Part shown: piece after piece, positions 1-10,992 of the stretch
Layout: each line of letters begins with the position of its first letter
Position numbering within the stretch: position 1 is the stretch's first letter
Origin: Clitopilus passeckerianus
Taxonomy: Eukaryota; Basidiomycota; Agaricomycetes; Agaricales; Entolomataceae
Length of the DNA: 64,000 nt
Direction: 5' to 3'
NCBI GenBank assembly: GCA_944990035.1
Contig: CALYLX010000061.1
Coordinates: 62,001-126,000 of the forward strand
Program-made: the position numbers and the translations under genes
Notes under the pieces: generated by a model
What the model saw: only the letters and a program-made list of their open reading frames with translations
What the model was told of the DNA's origin: nothing
The model's database searches: none

Positions 1-146
1 CAACGATATCATTTCCCCTTTCATTCAACTTGGCAGATCGCTTGCCTGTCAAGAGCCTGCCTTCCGCTATTGACGGCAGTGCATGCATCCATCATTAGGC
101 CTTGTTAGATAGATGTCCACCGTCTACGAGTCATGTCAACGGCACA

Positions 147-153
147 TATAAAT
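147..153 (+). promoter_or_regulatory. possible TATA box of the MFS transporter gene
   Basis: A TATAAAT heptamer lies about 110 bases upstream of the transporter start codon at 262. Position and sequence suit a fungal core promoter, but AT-rich heptamers occur by chance and no transcript evidence is available. Confidence 0.3.
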
Positions 154-261
154 CCATGCCTGCCTTGGACAGATGCATAGCTCCCTCGCTACCCACCCTC
201 ACATATATCTGGCTTCTCTCCAAACGGGGGCTAAGCATATTACTCGACATCCCCCATCATC

Positions 262-2075
262 ATGTCAACCTCCACCGAAGAGAAGCTCAACCCTCCCGCT
301 CAAATAACAAACCAGCTCAGCGTCTCAAGTAGCGTTGGAGCCACTCTCGGTGTCCCAGCCCATCCCATATCTTCAAGAACCCTTACCCAGTCCTCCATAA
401 CCCTTCCAGCTCCTTCAACAGAACAAGATTCCGATATCACCGAGAAGGGAAAGGTCCCTGTAGAACACGAGTTGAAGGAGTGGAGTTTCAAGGGAAATTT
501 AACAGTTATTGGAGCTTCCCTGGCCTTGTTCTTCTCATTTGGTCATATGAACGCGTTCGGCACGTATCAGGCATGGTACGCTGAGAATCAGCTTAGCCAC
601 TTGCCACCCTCCACGATCTCTTGGATTGGTGGACTTCAGATCTGGACCTTCTTTTTCTCTGTAGGTTCACCCTGCACTTCTTTCTTGCTTATCACTGACA
701 GTGATATCGTGATATAGGGCGGTTTCATTGGTCGCTTGTATGACAAGTTTGGCCCTAGGTGGCTCATGCTTGCGGGAACCATCGTACATGTCTTCGCGAT
801 CATGATGACCAGTATCTGCAAGTCATACTGGGAATACGTATTGGCGCAAGGACTCCTGTTCGGCCTGGGTGTTGGGCTTCTGTAAGTTCATTAATCTACG
901 TGACGGAGGAACAGAAGTTCTAATCGGCTTTGGTTAGCTTTTACCCTTCGTTATCAAGCATAGCTACGTACTTCGGAAAGTATCGTGCTACAGCCACAGG
1001 TGTCGCGATGGCAGGATCTAGTGCTGGTAAGAACATGTCACATTATCTTCCACTTTTCTGTTAACTCACATTATTGCAGGTGGCGTAGTGTTCCCCATCC
1101 TCCTTCAGCGGCTCTTTGTGCGAGTGGGGTTTGGCTGGAGTGTTCGCATTGCGGGGTTTATGGCGCTCGCCGGATGCTTGACATCAGTCCTGCTCGTGTC
1201 ACAACGTCCAACACCGAAGAAGGCAGCAGCTCCCAACCTATCACTCGGCACCTTCACCGACATGCGATACATCCTCTTGACGGTCGGCAGCGGACTGGTA
1301 GCTTTCGGTACGTCTTAGTTCAACACGTTACCTTGTAACAAGATCTGATTTTCTCGGTCTAGGTTTCTTCATCCCGTTCTTCTACATTGAATCCTACTCC
1401 CTCACTCTCTCTATCCCCTCCTCACAAACATTCTACGTCCTAGCCGTCCTCAACGCAGGCAGCATCCTCGGACGCATCGCCCCAGCCTACATCTCCGACC
1501 TCCTAGGCAGGTTCAACACCATCATCCCCTCCGCCTTCCTCGCAGGTGTCTCCTGCCTCCTTTTCTGGATGTTCACCAAAACGTTCGTGGCAGTGATGTT
1601 GTTCGCTGTGGTGTATGGGTTCCTCTCCGGGGCGTTCATCAGTGTGATCACGCCTTGTGTGATGCAGATCTCGGAAGTGGAGAGTATTGGGATTAGGATT
1701 GGGGTGTTGTACAGTTTCATTTCGTTCCCGTGAGTGTTCTCCTTACTTCCAAAACGTTGCGAAATGCCTGGCAGCTGCAGTTGATGGTCATTCATCAAGC
1801 CCGATGACAAGGTCGTACGACGGTGATAACCCCCTACCTGTCGTTCGACTTCCCCTGTCAATCACCATCCATTCAGATCTCAGTGGTACCTGTGCTAACC
1901 ACTCTTCCTCCACAGGGCACTCCTCGGCGGTCCAATTGCAGGCTTCCTTCTCTCCCGAGCAAACGGCAACTTCGTTGGGTTGATATGCTTCGCAGGAGCC
2001 ACCATGGTCGTCGGGTCTTTCATCATCCTTTGGTCAAGGTTGACCATGTCGCGGGGATTGCTTGTCAAAGTCTAA
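262..2075 (+). CDS. MFS transporter, monocarboxylate-porter (MCT/MCH) type
   Basis: Six exons (262-660, 718-881, 938-1026, 1080-1307, 1363-1729, 1916-2075) join in frame to give 468 aa. The N-terminus (about 85 aa) is hydrophilic and presumably cytosolic, rich in Ser, Thr and Pro. Twelve-helix MFS sequence follows: FGTYQAWY after helix 1, GGFIGRLYDKFGPRW as the MFS loop 2-3 signature, then repeated Gly-rich helices such as GLLFGLGVGL and GSILGRIAPAYISD in the second half. This pattern matches the fungal monocarboxylate/riboflavin-type porters (MCH family), which act in the plasma or vacuolar membrane. The substrate cannot be told from sequence. All five introns are short GT-AG. The start is the first ATG giving a hydrophilic tail before helix 1. 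The gene looks intact. Confidence 0.88.
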
Positions 2076-2477
2076 GGTCTTTTGAGATCGGGGACTTGCT
2101 TTGCTTTTTTATGATTTGCATGGAGGGATTTTAGAGCATATATACATTATCATTATGGCCTATCTATACCCATTTATTTAGCAGTTACGATATTTGAAAC
2201 GATTTGTATTTTTATACCTGTACTTAAGCTTTCGTGTATATTAGTGTATTACGATGGTATTTTCTATGACGCACTTCTGAATTGGATGAGGATTCTCCTG
2301 ATGCACTGTGCACGGATGAATTGAGCTGATGTTCCGCAACAACGTGAAATTCCAATGAAAAACAGGTAGATCGATGAAAGACTGTAATAAACGAGTGAGG
2401 GTAGAGTAGGTGTATATTGGTAGCGGTATCGATAGTAAAGGGAGCGTTCATAGATGACATATGAATACAGCCGAAAT

Positions 2478-3573
2478 CTAGAAGGTCTCTTCCTCATCCA
2501 CCGCTGCCTCTCCTCCTTCGGGCACCTCAAATCCTTCCTGAGCACCCAAAGAGGGGATGGAATAAGTAGAGAAGTTACAAGGAATCAGTAAAGAGACTAA
2601 CCTCGGTCATATATAGAACTCGTTGGATGTCTTTAAGGACTGGGTCTTCTTTGCCGTCGGCTTCTAACGCCTCCAGCTGTTGTTGAACCATAATCTCAAT
2701 CTCTCTCAGCTACGACGAAGTCAGCAACCCATCACGTCTCAATAGATGCGGAAATTTACCTTCTCGAAATAAAAATCCCTCTCCTTCTCCAACGCCTCCA
2801 AATGCCCACTCATCTCCTGCACCTGTTTCTGCAAATGTATGACAGTCTCATTACTGGCTGCCGATCCCGACCGATGTCCACCGATAGGCGTCCTGCCTCC
2901 CGCCCTGGCACCTCCTGCTCCGACACCTAGACCTCCAGCAGAACGCCCTGCACCGATAGGTGCGACTGTCGCGGGAGGATCGGCGGGTGCGCCTTTTCGT
3001 CGTGCGACGGCATCGTATCCCTGCCCGCCGTAGTTGCCGTCCCAGAATTTGCGGATCCATTGGAGGAATTCAAGGTTGTCTCTGATTGGGGTAGAAGAAG
3101 AAAGGAAAGAAGGAAAAGGTGATTGGTCAAGAAGTGGAACAGAGAGGTGGGCCAGAAAGTGTGGCGTACTGCATTTTGCATTTTATGAGTTTTTCTACGG
3201 GTATGGGCTACAAACAGGTTAAGTTGGATAATGAAAGAGGTGACGTTAGGTACACACCTTATCGATCTTGTGAGACTTGAATATGTTCTGCATGACCTTG
3301 AAGTTTTGCACATATTCGTATTCGTGTTTAGCGTTCATCTTCACGCGAGACATAGGAACATCGCCTATCCAACAAGTAGCATCATCAGTACCAGTTTATA
3401 CCAATACACATAGGCGTGCAACAGCACCACCCCGATCATAGCGACGTACCATAAATCGAGTCCAAAATCTGGCAATAAGCAGCGCCAGAGCCACACTGCT
3501 CGACTTTGGTGTAGTTGAGCTGTAAGAGCTCATTCAGCCATCCTAACAGTTCTGTTCGTGAAGCTCCAGCCAT
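2478..3573 (-). CDS. EB1-family microtubule plus-end tracking protein (Bim1/Mal3 type)
   Basis: Spliced product begins MAGASRTELLGWLNELLQLN, the start of an EB1 calponin-homology domain. It continues with YCQILDSIYG, VPMSRVKMNAKHEYEYVQNF and DNLEFLQWIRKFWDGNYGG, all diagnostic CH-domain blocks. A Gly/Pro/Ala-rich linker follows, then the EB1 coiled-coil/EBH domain (KERDFYFEKLREIEIMVQ, DPVLKDIQRVLYMTEEGFEVP). The protein ends DEEETF, an acidic-aromatic tail like the EEY/F tail of EB proteins, which docks CAP-Gly partners. The family binds growing microtubule ends through the CH domain and dimerises through the EBH domain. At least five exons; one of them encodes only about 13 aa (PIPVEKLIKCKMQ). 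The start is the only ATG that completes the CH domain. Identification is firm; exact splice sites are by eye. Confidence 0.93.
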
Positions 3574-3724
3574 GGTACGTGTTGGCGGTCTCGACAACGG
3601 TGAGGTGAGTGTTTGACGCGTAAAAAATGTGGTTCAAGTTGGTCGAATGTGTTAGGCCAGGGATTGTAAGAACCAGCCCTGAACAGCGTGACTCTTGACC
3701 CCGAATTAGGGTTCGGCGACCTTG

Positions 3725-4130
3725 TTCCGGACCCCAATTCCGTCGATTCTTCATCCGCGATTAAACTTAGCTTGAGGGCATGCACACTCCCCGCTACGAC
3801 TCCAGCTGCGAGGTCGAGTTAGTCCACTCCTGAAGTGGCAGAAATCAGAATAGACTCCGATAATCGGGGGGTTCCTTTATGACACATCTACCAATGGACA
3901 GAGGATATCAGATTCAAAGAGATTATGTTGCTGACATTCATTAATGCTTTTCTTTGTATGCCGGGTCAATTCGAGTTCTCCAAGAGAGCCCTCGAGCAGC
4001 TCTAAATATATTTTGTTAGCCATTCCATAACAACCCAGCCTCAGGCAAGATTGGCATCCCGGCAGAGCTCGCTCCGGCCAAGTAGCATCAATACAGGACA
4101 CACATGATTCAAGATTATATTCAGCCAATA
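3725..4130. repeat. direct repeat, copy A: 3' end and flank of the tandem F-box duplicates
   Basis: This stretch aligns by eye with about 5765-6080. Shared strings include CTCCAGCTGCGAGGTCGAGT (3800-3819 and near 5835), the CAGAAATCAG/AGAATAG.CYCCGATA.TCGG run just after it, and GAGCCCT.GA.GAGCTCTAAA.ATAT further in. The two copies sit about 2.0 kb apart in the same orientation, marking a tandem duplication that reaches past the coding end. Confidence 0.7.
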
Positions 4131-5701
4131 TTCAACGGCTGCAAGGCATCTACATTAGACTACCGACTACTGTTTTATGTTCCAAGCGGCCCGTAATCAT
4201 GGTGGTTTGAGATTTGTCGTTCCAGGCCGTCATGTATCAAGGGACGGATCTGCTCTGTGCTACATCCTAGGTAGCTAGTAGCTGTCGGGGAAACATTCCG
4301 TGACCGTGACTGTGCTGCTGAAAATGAATAACTTGGAGAAGGAAGGATGAAATAGTCCTCCCTGAAGGAAACGGTTAACCCGTCTTCAATGACCGGTGCC
4401 AGCTTAACTAGAGCTTTCGCCCGAAGTCGTTTGTTGAGTCGAAAATCGACGGTGCACAACGGCGAATGGCGATGTATGACGCTCCGCCGTCCAACTCGCA
4501 CCGAGATCCGTCGGGCCAGTATCGATTTTGGAGAAAGGCAACCGTTGTGTCCAGGTTGATGTATCGTTTCTGCTCAACGAGCCTTCTCAAGGTCAGCTCG
4601 GGAGTCGACATTATGATGTCTTCCCATTCCTCCCGCCGTCCTTGGTTCCTGGTCCTATCGATATCCCGTAAGAGCCGTGTTCTATCAACCGGGGGGCAGC
4701 AATCGAGTCGAAGAATTTCCAAATGTGGGAAAGCTGTCTCGCCGATGTCCACGAAATCTGTCGGGAGTTCCGCTGAAAAGGTGCAATTCCTTGATGTCGG
4801 CGCGGAACTCGAGCAAGCTCTCCGCAAATAGGTTTGTTCAAGTAGGAGTATATGGTCTGAGTGTCTCAAGTTGGTGCGTGTTTTGAAGGGGGGGGGAGAG
4901 AAGGGGAATGTGGACGTAGCCGCTCGCCACGCATCTTGTACTCGAATGAGCGAAGCGCAGGGAGGCAAAGTAATGGGAAGATCCCGCTTCAGCTCCGCGT
5001 CATCCATCTCCTGCTCAGGATCTGCTGGCTCATTCATATCACAGCAATGGCAGAATCTTGAAGTAAGAGAAGAGTAATCCGTGTAGAAGGGGGTCGATAA
5101 AACCAGTCCGGCGTGGGCCCTTTCAGGACCAGCCGACAAGCTTTTAACTGACCACCTTGCAATCGTGTTAGGATTGATACTACATCAGCTATCTTAAGCA
5201 CAGAGGATCTTGTCGTCCGAGAATCGTCTCCGAGAGAGTCAACAAGGTTGGAATGAGCTAGCCTTGTAAGACCTTGGGCGCGGTGGTTTCCAAATAGCGA
5301 CGCGTCACCTAGCCACAGATTTCGAAGGGAAGGGAATGTGGTAATTGGATGAAAACCGGTGTTTGCAGGGGTATAATCGAGGTCATCGCGCAGAAAAGCG
5401 ATACTCTCATCCAGAGTGCGAAAGGCAAACGTTTCAAGGTTTGGAAGCTCTGCGGGGAAGATAATCAAATACGACTTCATATCCCCTCCACGCAACTGGT
5501 CCCTTAGGTGTTGAAATGCAGCTGAGAGTTTAAGACAGAAGTATCCGTCAGTGCGACGTGGGATATCGATGATGACCCCGGTTCAGGAAAGGCCTGGATG
5601 TCCGCATTGACCAACGCCTTCGGTAATTTCCGTGAAGCGTGAAGTATCTGAGCCCATACGTACCATTGTAAGAGGCCTTTCTTTGGCTCAGCAGGACACA
5701 A
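3877..5701 (-). pseudogene. decayed F-box-family (LRR-like) paralog lacking its F-box end
   Basis: The minus strand keeps two coding blocks. 5034-5495 contains FPSLRNLWLGDASLFGNH and LQGGQLKACRLVLKGPTP; 4408-4830 contains FPHLEILRLDCCPPVDRTRL. They parallel the leucine-rich half of the neighbouring F-box gene (PSLRSLHLGDVSLV, CPKLEHITIDCDPPMSLDEF). Further fragments (VIEDGLTVSFREDYF at 4175-4501; YGMANKIYLELLEGSLGELE at 3877-4128) match that gene's C-terminus but lie in different frames. No coiled coil or F-box is visible upstream. The 3' flanks of both copies are also alike at DNA level (near 3.73-4.13 kb and 5.77-6.08 kb), so this is a tandem duplicate. Several frame breaks and the missing N-terminus suggest a dead copy; a heavily spliced divergent gene is less likely. 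Confidence 0.6.
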
Positions 5702-5764
5702 AACTACTACAATTGTCGAGAGAAAATAATCTCATTCGAATAGAGCTTCAAACATAACATTTTC

Positions 5765-6080
5765 CGGGGCCCAATTTCGTCAACCCATCGTCCGAAATCC
5801 CGCGGCTCAGCATACGTACTCCTTGGGAGAACTCCAGCTGCGAGGTCGAGTAACAGAAATCAGTAAGGAACCAGAATAGCCCCGATACTCGGAGGTTCAT
5901 CTATGACTCCTTTAACCGGCCACAGGGGGAGATTCAGATTCAAAGAAATGATGTTGCTGCAAACATTCATCGATGCTCCTCTTTCCATGTCGGGTCAAAG
6001 AGCCCTTGAAGAGCTCTAAACATATTTGTTAGCATGCCATAGTAATCGTCGCGGAATAAAATATTGAGTCCATCTGCCAT
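5765..6080. repeat. direct repeat, copy B: 3' end and flank of the tandem F-box duplicates
   Basis: Partner of the 3725-4130 repeat, same orientation. It carries the C-terminal coding end of the F-box-family gene on the minus strand and its downstream flank. Confidence 0.7.
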
Positions 6081-7690
6081 CATGGGCCGCAATCTTCTGT
6101 TTGCCTCCTCATGAAATCTCCTGGCCAACCAAAATCGACCGACTTCAGGGTATAAGACGGTAAACCTGGTTGAGCAGGTACAGAGAGCGGATGACGCAGC
6201 TGTATCCTTTCCCATATAAATTTGATGCGTTCCTCGAGATCGGTCCTCCGCAGCTGGTTGGCTGCTTTCTTGAGGAAGAGAAGACTCCGATCGACTCGAA
6301 TGCCACCCGGTTGTATGTTGCACATATCTGTGAATTCATCAAGGGACATTGGGGGATCACAATCGATTGTGATATGCTCGAGCTTTGGGCAAGGAGTATT
6401 TCCTTGATATGGCGTGTTCAGGACGGGTAGGAGTGCCAACACGGAAAGGTGGAGTTCTGTTATATCTGGGCAGAGAGCCAAGCGGGACAGGAATTGAATC
6501 CTCGAAGGGCCTTGAACGAAAATTTTGAGGGTGTTGGGGTGGTGGGGTCTCCTGAATAGATGCACGAATGAGGGAAGCTGTGCACTCGTCGCGGCACTGG
6601 TGTATTCAAACGTGTCCAATCCGGGCGGATTGAGAGCGCTAAAGAAAGACGAAATGCCCTCTTCGTGTCCTCCTCCTTGTGTGGCCGACAAGGGTATCCT
6701 AACCGCTAGTGAAATTAGCAAAGGCAGGGTGATGTCGTTGGCACTAAAAAGAAAGGGTGTGTGTTATGAAACAGCGAGATCCGGCATGAGACGAGCTGGA
6801 GTATGTATGAAAGAATGTTTAGGGCGGTGGCAGGGAACAAAGCTTGGTTGGTGCGGTAACCAGTTTCATCCCCGAGGGCCGCCAGAGTCGGCTCGGAAAT
6901 GTTCTGCCAGTTGGTTGGGATGGTTCCAAACTGTGAACGAACGAGGCTAACATCTCCCAGATGCAGCGACCGCAGAGATGGTGAGCGTAGGATCGGGTGT
7001 ATCACATTAGCGGCAATGGGAAATGGGGGTGCCGGAATGCCAAGGTGATTGGTAAAGCGAATGTCGAGAGATTTGAGGGTGAGGAGGCTTATGTGGGAGG
7101 AAGAAAGTGCGAGGTTTCTCAATATGAGCTCAATGGGGATGATGAGCTCGACATGTTGCCAGCGATGGACATGAGCCTCGAGGATTCTCGGCAAACGAGC
7201 TGAGTATTGCTCTTGGGCATCTGGCCATCGCAAAGTGTAGGGAAACTGTCGTCCACAAAGGAGAAAGAAAGTGGAAGGTCGCCGGAGCGTGTAAGCCACT
7301 GCGACAGTGAGCTCTCATAACCGTCAAGGGCTGGACTTGGTCCATTGGAGGGGGTCGCAATCGATGTCAGGAATTTCGACATGTATGGAGTCCCACAGTG
7401 CTGGTGTCTCCAAAGCAAGCTTTCTCCACGTGTTACAAACTTGACCCAAAACCAACGGAGCTTGACGAACATCCATTGGAGGATTGACCCCTTCCTGGAG
7501 ACAGGAGATGAAGATCATCCGTAGTATTTCGGGGGGAAGGCGACGGTGACAGGACGTTAGCTTCTTGTAGTCGGAGATTTGTCCCTCCAGCTCCCATCTT
7601 TGATTCAAGAGATCATCGAGCCTATTTTGAAGCTCGTTGATCTCGTCGTCGAGATAGGCGGCCTTTTCTCGAACCTGCCGAGAGCCTCGC
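5967..7690 (-). pseudogene. F-box protein with N-terminal coiled coil and LRR-like tail, frameshifted
   Basis: The minus strand encodes the classic agaricomycete F-box layout. A heptad-rich coiled coil (near 7600-7690, LDDEINELQNRLDDLLNQRW) is followed by the F-box start RRLPPEILRMIFISC and WRKLALETPALWDSI. A 350-residue leucine-rich region comes next (PSLRSLHLGDVSLV, CPDITELHLSVLALL). Such proteins recruit substrates to SCF ubiquitin ligases. The frame shifts near 7335 (after WTKSS), near 7245 (SFVDDSFP to YTLRWPDA) and near 6130 (LKSVDF to WLARRFHEE). Each lies within continuous homologous sequence, leaving no room for an intron. Either this is a recent pseudogene or the assembly carries several indels. 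No ATG opens the coiled-coil frame upstream, so the 5' end is uncertain; an unresolved upstream exon (7.7-7.9 kb) is possible. Confidence 0.65.
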
Positions 7691-8708
7691 GAGCTTGCTC
7701 AACCTGGAATGACGAAAGACTGTCGTTTGACTTGAGCTTCAAGTTGTCGGTCAGGAAGTGGGGTTCCAGACTTGTAGAGGAAGCAGTGATGATCCTTGTA
7801 GTCGGCACAGATGATTGAGAGGGGAGGAAACTCGGAAGACCTCAGGTCCTGACATGGCGCTTCCTCCGTGCATGATGCACATTTCACAGATTCATTTTGA
7901 GAACATTCCTCTTTGGGTTTGCATCACTCTCGTCTTTTCGGGGATATCACGCTTGCGGGAGTTGCCGTAAACTTTGAATGACTTTCGACCAATTCCGGCG
8001 GACAGCTGTCTTTCTCAACCACTGCAGTCAGAAGGCCGCGATTGTTCGTCACGCACAGGACTCTTGTAGTCCAAATATCACGAACGGGTCAAGGTCTGAG
8101 CATTATCTGTCTCCCTAGATTGGCTCTAGATGGGTCCAGCAATAAAATGCGGACGTGACGAACCAGAAATTTGCCAACTCACACTTCCGCTCGAAGATCC
8201 CGACTTTGGTTGGGGGAGAGCTGTGTCGAGTCAGGCTTGAAAGTCGTCAAGGGGACTGGGTAGCTCAACTCGACGCCATTTATCGTCACAACACCAACGG
8301 AGGGTTTTATCAGGACTTTATCGGCATGACTCAGGAGATTGAGTTCCCCCTCGTACAACCTGCGTATGGGCGTTCGCCAAGGCCTTCGCTGTCCAGTTTG
8401 TACATTGTACCTCTTCTCTGCACACCCGCGTGGGACCACTCGAGCGCAAGGTGTCGTTCGACGTGACAACTCCAGCGGTGCATCATGACCGGCAGCAGGG
8501 TGTAGCTCAGAACAGGATTACACCGGTCCCTGCTTCTGAGCTTTGGGCATTGGCTATCACCCATCGAGTTTCCTCGTACAGGACTCGGTCAACGACTTGA
8601 TCTGACGAATGGTCGTTCGTCAGAGAGTCATCATTCCGGGGTGCTGCCGAGTCCGTGCATTTTTTGGTTAGCTCGTCTAGTGCGTTTAGCGGTAGACGGG
8701 CGCCATAC

Positions 8709-8912
8709 TAGCTAGAGCGGGGTGTCGTTCATAGCCTGCAGAGTGCCATGTACGAGAAATCCTGGGTGTTGTGACTGGGTGTGGGCAAGCTGCCCTTCAG
8801 TTCACTTCGCGGTCTGTGGTGCTTTTGCACCGTAGAACTCGATTCAGACTATTCTCTGACTGCTGTGGTCTTTCTAGTTTTTTGTGTTTGCTCATTTTCA
8901 TGAGTAGTATGC
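8709..8912 (+). repeat. inverted repeat, left arm
   Basis: Read on the plus strand this arm aligns over roughly 200 bases with the reverse complement of 9913-10112. Shared runs include AGCGGGGTGT, TGCCATGTACGAG, CTGCCCTTCAGTTCACTTCG and ACTCGATTCAGACTA. Identity is clearly well above chance, at a rough eye estimate near 75 percent. The arms enclose about 1 kb of unique sequence. Confidence 0.75.
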
Positions 8913-9912
8913 GTAGTGTACACTTGAGCTCCCTTACCTTGTTTCATTTTCATGCATTCAATAAACTCAATTCAGTTATATTCTATGGCGTCTCTTGTAA
9001 TTGTTGAACACATGATGCAGCGTGATGGATGGGCGCTTCCATGGACAAACGAGTCTACATGTGGTCCCAATGGGTCCTGAGCGCCAAATGCCCTATATAA
9101 TATGCTGTCCCTCCAGCGCTTTGCCCTTTCTAACCCTTCCAGCAACACTTGTCGCACCGCACTGTTCGCTTCGTACAGGACCCCAGTCCATCTTCGCGAA
9201 CATGACCACTGCTGAGCTCGAGGTTGCGCAATGCTCGTGCATTGACGTCCCAAGACCTTTTCACAGCGAGGACCATTGCAAGGCCTTCTCATCGAGGAGG
9301 TCGGCATAAGCGCTATGCCTCGTAGCCTATCAGCACGAGGAGGTTGCACACAGTCGTCCCTCCACATTTTCCGGCTCTATCGACACGCTCGCACGCTTTT
9401 TGCATGCTGCACAACGCCGTCAAGGTCGTTGTGTTGTCCCCTTGCCCTGCAGGTTCCTCTAGAGGCGCCTCGGCTACGTCGCGCGAAGCATTTAGTTGTG
9501 GACCCGATGTACTCCAGCATGTATTGAGAGGCTTGCAGGGTGCGTGTACGAGGAGCTGGTGGTGTGGGGGCGATGGTTGGTGTAGGCTCCGAGGAATGGT
9601 TGATATGTGGCCTGAGATTCTTCAGAATAGCAGCGCTCCTTGAGAGGCGTCGGTGTTGCGTAATTTTTGGAACCTTTCATCTTCGGATGACTTGGATAGG
9701 GAGAAGGCAGGAAAGGATGTTATCAACGATATGTGCATTCTCAAGTTTTGTAGATAGTACAGCGTTTAATTGGATACAGGAAAGCCGGAAATCAAGGATA
9801 TAGGGAACACGTACCTGGAAAAAGGCATCAACAAACGAACGGCAAGAAGAGGAGAAATATAACATACCTTCACCAGCTGCGTAGGGTCCATGGTCCAAGT
9901 GAGGCAAAATGC

Positions 9913-10112
9913 TCATAGAAATGAGCGAGAGCAAAAAATTCGACACAGCAGACCGAAAGTAGTCTGAATCGAGTTCCACGGTTCGAAGAACCACGGGCTG
10001 CGAAGTGAACTGAAGGGCAGCAAAGCCTTCCTCCTTGTCCACCACCACTAAGTTTCCTCGTACATGGCATCCTGCGTCCCACCACTCTACACCCCGCTAG
10101 TTGGTACGGTTC
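9913..10112 (-). repeat. inverted repeat, right arm
   Basis: Reverse-complement partner of 8709-8912. On the minus strand it encodes GFAALQFTSQPVVLRTVELD, and the left arm on the plus strand encodes QAALQFTSRSVVLLHRR, so the pair could be two inverted copies of a former exon or the ends of a foldback element. Confidence 0.75.
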
Positions 10113-10992
10113 CGTCCCCGGTACCTTTCACAATGCCGAATAGAAGCATACAACCTTGATGCATCTCCAAGATTGCGAGCGTCACCGCTGGCATCTGGGT
10201 GCTATCGCGGCCGACCGGGTAGGTAAAAATGGCGACCCGCGGTGGACAATTGACGATCCACAGCTCTAGAGCAGGTACCCGTGCTCGAGCTATATATCAC
10301 CGGTAGCTTGACTGTAAGTGTTGTGTTACCGCCAAGTGTGAGCGGGAGCTCGATGCGACAGCTGAGGACGACGAGTATCGCGACACGCGATACCGATACG
10401 ACTGTGCAATTACTTCTCCAGGAAATCCTCAGGGAAGACTGCACGGCGGTCACCAATCCATTGGTGCCCTACTACCCATGTCGACAGAACTCTTGAAATG
10501 AGATTCGAAGGTGTGAACTCTTGAGGCTCTCGTTCCAAGTGTGGTGAACAAGGTTTTAGGATATTTGCGGCCCAATCCCCATGATAATTTTCAAGCCTGA
10601 AGCAGCACAGGTTTCTCCCCTAGCGCAAGACTAGGATCTTAGAAAATGCCCTGCACTGCGGCGTTTTTCTGGTACATCATTGCGACGAAATTAGCGCCGA
10701 GTCCAGCTAGAACTGGTCAAGGGGGACTGAAATACTCAGACCTTAGCCCGTTCACGAGTGTAGACGAGCTGAGTCGTCTTGTACCTAGTGAACCTCGCGG
10801 CCTTCAGTCTGCTGTGTAAAGAAAAGAAAAATCACTCGCATCTCTGAAAGCCAATCAGAGTCAGAGGCCTTGAAAACAAACAGGAGCAAGCATACGGACT
10901 TGTCACATGATGCCATACGCGTCCATCTCGGTAAGGACGCGTGTATCGTCTGCGTTTCTCTTCCTGACTACCACCTGCCCATCTTCATCGCT

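Larger units (their letters stand above)
7900..10992. other. gene-poor stretch with inverted-repeat arms
   Basis: No reading frame here matches a family I recognise and no chain of exons holds together. The one clear structure is the pair of inverted arms at about 8709-8912 and 9913-10112, listed separately. A minus-strand frame at 9677-10048 (ALQFTSQPVVLRTVELDSDY, then SILPHLDHGPYAAGE) looks somewhat protein-like. It overlaps the right arm and may be a remnant of whatever the arms came from. From 10120 to 10990 I see nothing definable. Confidence 0.5.
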
